The translations under genes were made by a program, and so were the position numbers. This document shows, piece after piece, positions 56,019 to 64,000 of a DNA stretch of 64,000 bases. The stretch spans positions 186,001 to 250,000 of the forward strand of contig QJPP01000058.1 of NCBI GenBank assembly GCA_003996215.1, given 5' to 3'. The notes beneath the pieces were generated by a model that saw nothing but the letters and a program-made list of their open reading frames with translations, did no database searches and had not been told where the DNA came from. The stretch's first letter is position 1. Every line of letters starts with the position of its first letter. Source of the stretch: Jaltomata sinuosa. Lineage: Eukaryota > Streptophyta > Magnoliopsida > Solanales > Solanaceae.

Positions 56019-57461
56019 ATGCGATCAACACACACTGTTGTGTGCATCGCATAGGGCAACGCACCCCAAACCAAAAATTTGGAAGAAAAATGCTAAGTTG
56101 GAGGTGACTTGTGCTGGGCTTTGCATTTCGCACAACCCATTGTGCGCATCGCACCTCTATAGCACCACAAAGTAAAAAATTGGGAAAACTTTTGGCAAAA
56201 ATTTGGCTGGTGCAAAGCGATATGCGAGCCGCACAAGGGCTTGTGCGAATCGCACGTTGCGGTGCACCAAGGTAAGTTTTTAATTTTTTTTGACCTACCC
56301 ATTGACCGACCCGACCCGAAGACCAACCCGGTGACCTTTCTTCTTCTTTTTTCTCTTTTAAAACTACCACCCTCACCATTCTTTCCTATATTTTCATAAA
56401 ATCTCCACAATTCTCTCTAAAATTCCCCAAAAATTCCTCAAACTCTCCTAAATCTTCTCCTCTATCACCCAACCCTCTTCACCGCCGCATACCAAGGAGC
56501 CGCCGTCTCTCTCTGGTCAAAAACTTGGGTCTCCATTGTAGCACTTTAAAAAGATTCAGTTTTCGATTCTCCCCCTCTAATCTTCACTTGTATAAGTTTC
56601 CCGATATTAAATACTTGTTTTTATGATGATTAGGAACTCATATTGTGAAGCATGCTCCTTTATTCTTCTATGTTGATTTTGGGTGAGATCCAAAAATTTT
56701 GAGTCCTCAATTTTGGGTTATGTTGTTGATTTTGCTTGGGATTAACTTGATAGAATTTGAAGTTATGATGATGCATGTTGTTTGTGCTAGTTTTTGGCCT
56801 TGAAAATTTATATTTTTAGTGAAGTCTCAGTAACCCACTTGTTTTGGTGTATGATTTAGCCCGATGATAGATTGGGTGACGTCATTCTTAAGGAAAAATC
56901 GTCAGCTTCATGAGGTTTTTATTGGTAATTGATGTATTGGGCTGAAATTTTTACTAATGTTGTGCCCATGTGCTATTTTAGTTGAATATGCGTGTTGGGT
57001 ATATGTTCTTGGTTGGGGGGTATGAAATTATTGTTGAATGAATATGCCTACTGGTTTGTAAATGAGGATTTGATGTTCCCAATGATAGACGGGGTAACGT
57101 CATTCATAAGGGAAATCGTTAAGCTCTTCTTTTATTTTGAATGCGTCGAGATCCCGGGGAAGTTTGTGTACCCAGATTATTTGGTGTGGTCTTGATTGTG
57201 CCTAGTCTTGTTGAAATTATTGGTGTGGTGCATCTTGCCAGTGCATTCCATAGGTGTTGTTCTGTGAATCACATACGTAACACACAAGAAGACAAGGAAT
57301 TGAAAAATTCCACTTGTTTCCTTGTGCATTTCACATGTGACATGCAGACCTCTACGTGTGAAATGTACAAGGTTCTGCATACTTTTTATTGAAGGTGCCA
57401 GTTAACTGGATTGAGGGGCGAAGTGTGGTGCGATGCACACTTAGGCTGGTGCAGTCGCACC
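56019..57461. repeat. Series of GC-rich inverted repeats in F2
   Basis: At least five short hairpin-type inverted repeats: 56019-56052 (ATGCGAT..ATCGCAT), 56122-56153 (TGCATTTCGCACAA / TTGTGCGCATCGCA), 56224-56253 (GCGAGCCGCACAAG / CTTGTGCGAATCGC), 57320-57372 (CCTTGTGCATTTCACATG / CGTGTGAAATGTACAAGG, 16 of 18 pairs, 17-base loop) and 57428-57461 (GGTGCGATGCACAC / GTGCAGTCGCACC). The motif is the one in the F LTRs. Confidence 0.75.
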
Positions 57462-57726
57462 AGCTTTCGCACCCCATAGTAGAAACCATTATAGATTTCT
57501 GGTAGCTCATGCAAAGTCATGTTCAGCGCGCAAAACCCTTGGTGCATTTCACATGTGGTTCACACGAGCCATCGGTTACCTATTTTGTTTTTCTTTTTCT
57601 TTGCATTCCAATTTCTTTTAATTTGTTAACTTCTTGTAGAGTTTTTCTTCTTTTAATTAGTCCAAGTGTGAAAGCATATGGTAAGTATGAGCATGGTTCT
57701 GGCCACTAACATCCTTTTACAAGTAT

Positions 57727-59197
57727 ATGGCTCCTACTAAGCTTCCTCCAAAGAACCGTGCTACAAATGAAGCATCAACATATGAGACTCCAGTTACATT
57801 TGGGAAAGATGAGGGGCCATCTGAACCACAAATCTGGTTTGGCCTCGAGGGGATGGAGGCATACTATCTTAAATTTTGGGAAAAGCAACCATTTTTGGAA
57901 GAGAAAGGGTTTGATGTGGAAACCTTTAAGGCTGATTTCTTGAACATACCCCATTAGTTTCATATAAAAATCTGGGATCACTTCGCCAAAACCCCCAACT
58001 TGTATTTCCCTGAATTGGTGCGGAAGTTTTATGCCTCATATCAGGCTAGGCAAGACATTCTGAAGCATAAAGGGCCAACAAGCAAGCTACCGTGCCTTGA
58101 TTCAGTTTTGGTAAGGGGCAAGAAAATGGATATTACTCCAGAAGCCATCCATTTTGCTATATGGGATGCTGAAGCAATTCCAGTGTCTAGATATTTAGAA
58201 TGTGTGGCTATAAAAGAAGACCAATACGAGTGGGTTTCTAGTATCATTATTGAAGGAAGTCTTTTGTTGTCCATCTCAAAAGGACCCATGTATTGATCAA
58301 ACCTCAAGTCTGAAGCTCTGATGTGGTTATATTTTGTATGCACCCAACTCATCCCAACCAGTTACACCATTAAGATGACTATAGAGGTGGCCATTCTCAT
58401 TTCTTATATCATGTCTAGCCTCCCATACATGAAGGGGAGATCATTTCCAAACAACTCAAGCGGAGAGCTAGACACGAGTCCACCTCCATCGCCTTCCCTG
58501 TTCTCATAAACCTTCTGTGCTTCCTAGCAAACTTCCCTTGGTATCGATCATGGGAAAAAATGAGCCAAGCTACTGACATGGTTTCCTTGGACACAATGCG
58601 GGAAAAGGATGCCCCACATGTCAAGAAAATATACCTTGCTAAAAATCCAAGTGCCATGGGAGGCAATGCAGATGTTGAGATTGTTGCTTATGATCGTGTG
58701 TACATTCCATCCCCATCTCAAGAAGTGTTAAACACCACCCATATGGATTCCTAAACCACATCTACTTCAGGTAATTTCCTTAAACTTTCTCACGTTGTTC
58801 GCCATAATGAGGAGATCCTGCACAAGGTGGCTAAGGACATTCCAAGCTTGATTCAAGCTGCTATCAAATCAGTTTTGAACCTGATAGTGTCGAGTGTGAG
58901 TAAGCTGTGTGCTAGGATGGATGACATGGAAGTAGATATCTATGAGCTTAGTCATGTGATACCACGTGCTGATCCAAAGATCTCTAATTGGGATCTTAAT
59001 CTACTGGCCCTAAATTCAAATTCACCTCCAAGGGCTGATAGTCCGCCTGATGATTGGTGTAGGAGCTGGGATCCGACTAAAGATGAAGGCATATCTGGTA
59101 TTCGAGAGATGATTGAGCCAACCTTGATGTCCCCCGATACCACAGTACTACCTACCCAGCACTACCCAGATTACCATGACTCTGATGTGCCAGAATA
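57727..59197 (+). pseudogene. F2 extra ORF: plant-transposon-protein-like domain
   Basis: Plus strand, three frames' worth of pieces broken by stops at 57955, 58294 and 58507. The start is MAPTKLPPKNRATNEASTYE; then ETFKADFLNIPH; then LYFPELVRKFYASYQARQD, GKKMDITPEAIHFAI and EDQYEWVSSI (58000-58296), MWLYFVCTQLIPTSYTIKMT (58321-58380), and a C-terminal part with MAKDIPSLIQAAIKSVL and LCARMDDMEVDI (58827-59198). PELVRxFYA followed by a VRGxxxDI-type segment is what I recall of the 'putative plant transposon protein' domain (PF20167) found in Athila-type elements downstream of pol. Role unknown. Not intact. Confidence 0.65.
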
Positions 59198-59199
59198 GA

Positions 59200-61090
59200 G
59201 GTATCAACCTAGGCCCAGCTAGACCGCTCCTCCTCCTTTGTACCATAAATTGATGACTGCACAGGATAAGTGAGAGGTTGTGGAGCCATATGTCCTCCTT
59301 CAAGTGTGATGGGATTCCTCAATTCCATCAGTGGAAAGATTTCAAATAGACTCAGAGCATGCCTACATCCTACCACCGGCATCACCGGCACCTCGGTCTC
59401 CTAGGCTACCTCAGCAATTTTACTCGAGGAGGTGTCGTCATCACCATTAGTATCACCAGGGAGTTTTTTCACTCATTTTTATTTGTATAATTTTATTTGT
59501 GCATCGAGGACTATGCTTACTTTAAGCATAGGGGGTCTGTAATTACTGATCACTCACCTTGTGCTTGATACTTTGCCCTTGCCGGACCTTTTTTGTGTTA
59601 TTTTGATGCTTTTAATGGTTCCCTCGCTGGGCTTGATGTTTTAAAATTTTTATTATGTTGCCGGGTTATTCTTACACGATTCTATTATTCCACTACCCGT
59701 GCCTTGCAAATGCGCTAGTTCCTATGTCGAGGCCTATTTTTAAATGACTCATGAGCGCTTAATTTCATAGTTGCCTTGTTAATAATAGATTAGTAATAAA
59801 CTCCAAGGGTTTTCTTCATACCACGGTTCTTTCCCAAGAAGTAAATATTTTCTTTTATTTTTGTGTCGAACCGAATTGGTATTTCCCTATGATAGATTGA
59901 GAGACAATTTTCTTAAGGGAAAATTCCAAGTTTTAGTTTTAAATAGAGTCCGTGCTTTGCTTGTCTTGAAATGGACCCTCCGAAAAACTTTTCTTGGCAA
60001 GAAGTTTTTGAAAATAGAAGGAAAGAGGGAAAATGAATTTTAAGAAAAGCATTCTCTTGTTATGACTTGCACAGTCTTGGTTTGGCTTGATCGATTCACA
60101 AACGCGTGTGTAATGAACTCAGAATAGCTTGTCAAAAGTCATTTGTCCCAATTGATTTTGAGACTAATGGTGAAAATTCTTGTGTTGTGATGCCTTGTAT
60201 GGTGAGGCTATCCTTTGATTCTTGTGCATGTGTGTCATCTAAAACTTGCCCTGAATGTGATTCAAGGCGAAATCCTAGATGTGACCGAGCTAGGAAGATG
60301 ATCTTAGGCCCTTTTTGAATAGCCACTTCACCCAAATGACTTCCCTTGACATTGATCCTAGTGAACCCCTTTGAACTTGTGACCTTTCTTTGGCACTTTG
60401 TTGACACCTTGACCCTTTTTGGAACCTCTATTCTTGCACATATCCTCTCTAGTGGCTCGAACGTGAAACATAGGCTAAAAGACTAAGTTTGGAGGGGGGG
60501 AAATTGAAATGAAAACATAGGCAAAGCCTATGTTTGGGTGCATATGTACTCAATGTGGAGAAGAAAAGGAATCCACTTCGAGTGCAAGGTAGAACCTTAT
60601 GTTTGAATTGAAAATTTCTCCAAATCCAATGCAGTGAGAAAAATGAAAATAAAAGAATGCTACCAAGTGAAGGTGATATAAGGAGGTTGAAAAATCAAGT
60701 TGAAGGGAAGAGCTTGGGTTGTGTGAGGAAGAAATAAGGTGAAGTCAAAGTTCAAAAATGTGAGCGCGTTCGAAATGATAACAAAGAGCGTTAGGAGGAG
60801 GTTTAGTCACTTAAACCAAATGCTTTCCTCACCTTATCCCTAATTGTAACCCGCAAGTCCTTAGTAATTTCAAGCTTTGTAACTCTACATTAGTGGCAAA
60901 TTACGTAAAGGGCAAGCCTATGGTTCGATATGTGTGCACTTGAACTTTCTTGAGAGAGTGCGAGTTTTGGTGATTCTTTTATAATCCCTTGTATTGTATT
61001 GCACGATTATGAGTGGGATTCTCTCTTGTGGTGAGTGGAATCATACACTCGAATTGTAACATGAAGTCTCTATTTTGATAAAGTCCGATG
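59200..61090 (+). other. F2 3' internal region, no gene
   Basis: Non-coding. CATCGAGGACTATGCTTACTTTAAGCATAGGGGGTC (59503-59538, quoted in part elsewhere) is the phrase often seen after the extra ORF in Athila-type elements, and AAGTTTGGAGGGGGGG (60484-60499) is a polypurine-like tract. GGCTTTTAGGC-type LTR starts are not seen, so the 3' LTR is missing. Short frames at 59861 and 60106 are not convincing. Confidence 0.55.
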
Positions 61091-61099
61091 GGAAGATCT

Positions 61100-61561
61100 C
61101 GATGAGCCTGATTGGACACCATGTCCTACATACCTAAAACGCAAACCTCGAAAATCCTGACTTGCACCATGTCTGCTCTGCCCAACATGTATTGTATAAC
61201 TACCTTCTGAACCCTGTCGAACTACTGAAACTGGCCTGACAGACAGAAAGCAATGAAATTGACCTCTACCAGAGTACCCCTACCTCTTAATAACCAAAAA
61301 AACTACCCTGATAGTGATGCCTCTTACCAATGACTCGCGACATAACTCCTCTATAGCCCAAGCATTATCAACCACCTAAAGAAAGGTAGTCCTAACTGTC
61401 ACCAAGTGCTCTATCACCAAATATAACGGTGAAATCAACCCTCCAACAAAACCATGTACTCTCTCAAACTCGGTAGGCATAGTCCTAGCAGTACATCTAG
61501 TCACCTCGTGAAACCTTGTCTCGTACTCCAAACCTGACATAGAACCCTGCTGGAGACCTGT
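61100..61561 (-). pseudogene. E6: Tekay-type gag fragment, cut by G2
   Basis: Minus strand: a frame with GSMSGLEYETRFHEVTRCTA, TEFERVHGFVGGLISPLYLV and a stop near 61376, then further fragments. This is the retrotransposon gag domain in chromovirus form (SVxEYExxFxxLSRYA; RFVxGL). It is cut at 61561/61562 by the G2 LTR and its left edge joins F2 sequence near 61090. Confidence 0.78.
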
Positions 61562-63057
61562 TGATATACCCAAATTACACCTCCCTTAAGAAGTATAAGT
61601 GGTCGTTTTGAAATATAGAACCCAACAAAGGTTAGGTTCAGATTCCACTGGGAATATGGTGAAAATTAAGTCGTTAGTAGTTCAAATGACTATTAATCAA
61701 TGATTTCCAGAAATGGGGGGATTTTATAACGATCAAACTTGTTTGTTTCTTGGTTATTTAAATAGCAAATAGAAAATGTCAATGAATAAGAATCAATATG
61801 GAAAGTGAACTCGGAATGTGTTTACCATGGCTTTGTAACAACTTCGGGTCAATGTTCATTCGAATTTATTTTATAAGCATAATGCGAAGCAATTGAATTC
61901 AACAGCACGTCTAATCATTTCTCAACCAAGTAGACAATTTTATTTTCAATTCGTTCAAACTTGAAAAGATAAAATACAAAACACAATTAATTCTCTAAGT
62001 TGATTAACCTTGCTAAAGTGTTACTCATTATACGAGGGTTAGAAGCCCCGAATCCTTGTAGTTAATCCTTATTACTTGGTTTTAACTTTTTATTTAAAGC
62101 AAGTCAAACCTAGGTCTTGTTCTAAAGTTTGCAACCATTAGAGATCAATAAAAATTAAAGATTAACAATGCATCACGCATACATTACGAACCCATTATTG
62201 TAAGAACCCTAGATTGCTACTTTGCCATGGATCCCACAACTCTAGTTGTGGGATTTTAGCTACTCATGAGATTAGAGAAGAAAGAAGCATTTTCATAACT
62301 ATAAAGAAGATTCTTACAATATATGAAAACTACTTCAACTCTTGAATAAACCTTGAACAATAATTCCCAAAGACCCATGATTCCAAGAAGAGTAATGGTT
62401 GAATGTGTATTTTATGTTACTTACATTCAAAAACTGATAGAAAAATATCCAACAATGAATAATAAAATTAGTCCTAACACTTGGTATTTATAGTTGTCCA
62501 GGAAATTTCAATCCAAAAATAGAATTTGGATTTTCTGCCTTCAACTTGACGGCTTGGCTGGTGGTTCGTCAGCCCTGTGATGACTCGTCTGATAAGTCAT
62601 CACAAGTTCCAGTGAACGTTTCCATCTTTACCTTAGCTTGACGGTTTACTTAGTGATTCATCAGGCTTGTGATGACTCATCAGGTGAGTCGTCTGATGAG
62701 TCATCACAAGTTCCAGCTCAACTTGATCCTTCTGCCTTAGCTTGGTGGTTAGTGTGACGACTCATCACAACCTTGATGACTCATCAGGGGAGTCATCACA
62801 CTTAACCAGTGTTGGTGCAACTTCTTCCTTGCTTGACTACTTGGGTGACGACTCATCAGACATGTAATGATTAGTCACTTGAGTCATCACCCCTTCCAGA
62901 AAACAACCTTTAATGAATTTTCCATCCTCTTCCATCTTGGTTCAGTTTCCTGCAATTTAAACATAAAAACCATCAAATCTAGCAATAGTTGCTTGAAAAC
63001 TTATGTCTATTCTTGGTTAAGGGAGTAAAATATGTCATAAGACACCGTATATCAACA
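61562..63057 (-). repeat. G2 3' LTR (1.5 kb)
   Basis: Minus-strand start TGTTGATATACGG at 63057, end GGGTATATCA at 61562. Matches G1 LTR. It holds three perfect TGATGA(C/G)TCATCA palindromes (62670-62682, 62694-62706, 62774-62786), several near-matches between 62570 and 62890, and a TATA box at 62493-62485. Confidence 0.88.
62485..62493 (-). promoter_or_regulatory. TATA box of the G2 LTR
   Basis: CTATAAATA on the minus strand, about 80 bp downstream of the palindrome cluster, same as G1. Confidence 0.6.
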
Positions 63058-64000
63058 CCCTCAACTTAGAATGTTTGCTTTTCCTCAAGCAACATGACAG
63101 CACAAATAGAATAGACGACGCAACTAGAAGGAATACAAAACAAATCTCTAGCAATAAATTGTCATTCAAAATTTAAACCAAATTCAACCACCCCCTCAAA
63201 ATCCAAAGTATTTGAAATGCTAACTAGTAGGGATCCAAGAATGTCATTCTGATGTGATGGAGCATGTTAGATACAGACACAACAGTTATCCCAACAATTA
63301 GTAGACGATAATAATTTCCTAGTGCCCTTACTACAAAGAAGTCCCACACACAAGATTTGGGAGTAAGGAAGCTACACTCACACTCGTAAAAGATTTCAAA
63401 CAATGCACATGTGATACCATAGGCTTGCCTTTTCTATTCCATTTCAATTCTTCAGACCATTGATCAGGATCACTACAGGACTTGTTTTGGCTTGTAATGA
63501 GGCTTCAGGTGTAGGTAGGATATATTTGGGGAATAGTGACTAAACCCTCCCTGGAACCACCGACCTACTATTTATACTTAAGCTTAATCAATCCACTTTT
63601 ACTCACTTTTGATTCTTTTATTTTTAGTTACATGTGCAGATTTCTTATGACTTGACTACTCTTTTTTTTTCTTCACTCTTTTTCATTCATTTTCTTCATT
63701 TTCCTTTCTTTTTCATTCCTTTTCTTTTGCACACACCTGCACTATTCATGCTATCAAAAAGCCACTTTCCTAATACCCACTTCACTTTTCATGTCCTCTA
63801 TAGTAGCCATCCTTAACTTAGGTTGAGTGCCTGATTTGAGGTGCACGATGTCCAAGAAGGGACCAGGGCCAAGACAAAGAGTCAAAGTTACATGGTAAAG
63901 GTTAACGGTTTTTTAGAAACATAGTTTACTTTGGCTCAAACAAGGATCAAAGGAGTTATTCCCATTTTGGATGACTTTTTAGGCTAAGTGGACTGCACAC
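63058..64000 (-). other. G2 3' internal region, no gene
   Basis: On the minus strand it runs towards the polypurine-like tract; CTTGAGGAAAAGCAAACATT just before it is typical of Athila-type 3' regions. A T/C-rich stretch occurs at 63655-63730. The plus-strand frame at 63634-63816 comes from that low-complexity stretch. Confidence 0.55.

Larger units (their letters stand above)
52854..61090 (+). mobile_element. F2: Athila-like element lacking pol
   Basis: LTR 52854-54346, primer site, broken gag (54470-55745), then directly the post-pol region from about 55850 (CCGCGATGTAAAATTAAGTG...GGGAGGCAATCC, typical after pol in this group), an additional ORF region (57727-59197) and a 3' internal region to about 61090. 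Protease, RT, RNase H and integrase are absent. The 3' LTR is not found. F2 inserted in G1 gag. The right boundary is approximate. Confidence 0.75.
61562..64000 (-). mobile_element. G2: Athila-like element, 3' end
   Basis: Read on the minus strand: internal 3' region (64000-63058), polypurine-like AAGTTGAGGG (63067-63058) and the 3' LTR 63057-61562. The rest lies beyond the window. It inserted into the E6 gag fragment. Confidence 0.82.

Noticed and set aside
55885..56410. Overlapping frames of 96-152 codons on both strands
   Set aside because: They cover the inverted repeats of F2 and read as repeated CASH/CAxR text; explained by the palindromes, not by a gene.
62560..62890. CRISPR-like spaced repeats
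   Set aside because: Repeats are palindromic words at irregular spacing inside a plant LTR; spacers are not unique units of fixed length.
63634..63816. 60-codon plus-strand frame rich in F, S and H
   Set aside because: Arises from a T/C-rich low-complexity stretch in the G2 internal region.

Overview
The window looks like a transposon-rich stretch of a dicot nuclear genome, most likely Solanaceae. The basis is one plastid-targeted nuclear gene with four short exons, plus nested gypsy LTR elements, LINE, SINE and MITE copies of types I associate with that family; the family assignment is inference. I see no bacterial genes, tRNA, rRNA or CRISPR.

Layout. (1) 1-2401: 3' part of a long Tekay/Del-type LTR, plus strand. 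2402-3870: no gene, but a Tourist-like MITE with TTA target duplications. (2) 3871-28224, all minus strand: a Tekay-type chromovirus (called E2) whose integrase is split by a second complete but decayed element (E3, 10322-20141, target duplication TCTGG) and whose 3' LTR is cut by an Athila-like element (F1, 3871-7938). (3) 28334-32103: a decayed hAT transposon with imperfect 8-bp target duplications. (4) 32780-33736: the 3' end of a Ty1/copia element with a short LTR. (5) 34539-41495, the gene island: a plant gene of unknown function (six exons, plus strand, one in-frame stop in exon 5) facing NdhV, a subunit of the chloroplast NDH complex (four exons, minus strand). The introns of the unknown gene hold two nested LINE fragments, a SINE and unexplained coding-like segments. 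(6) 42745-61090, a second nest: an Athila-like LTR (H), a broken Tekay-type pol (E5), a Tekay-type element inserted in it (E4), an Athila-like element inserted in E4 (G1), and another inserted in G1 (F2). (7) 61100-64000: a Tekay gag scrap interrupted by the 3' end of an Athila-like element (G2).

No retroelement protein here is intact. Many stops look like CAG/CAA to TAG/TAA or TGG to TAG/TGA changes, as expected of silenced, cytosine-methylated copies. The only clearly functional gene is NdhV.

Most interesting pattern: in three unrelated LTR families, short perfect palindromes cluster just upstream of the LTR TATA box. The motif differs by family: GCGCGATCGCGC in E, GTGCG..CGCAC in F, TGATGAGTCATCA in G. 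F2 carries further such inverted repeats in its internal region. They may be U3 enhancer or silencing modules.

Element names E1-E6, F1-F2, G1-G2 and H are labels used only here. Boundaries given as approximate were set by eye against related copies in the window.
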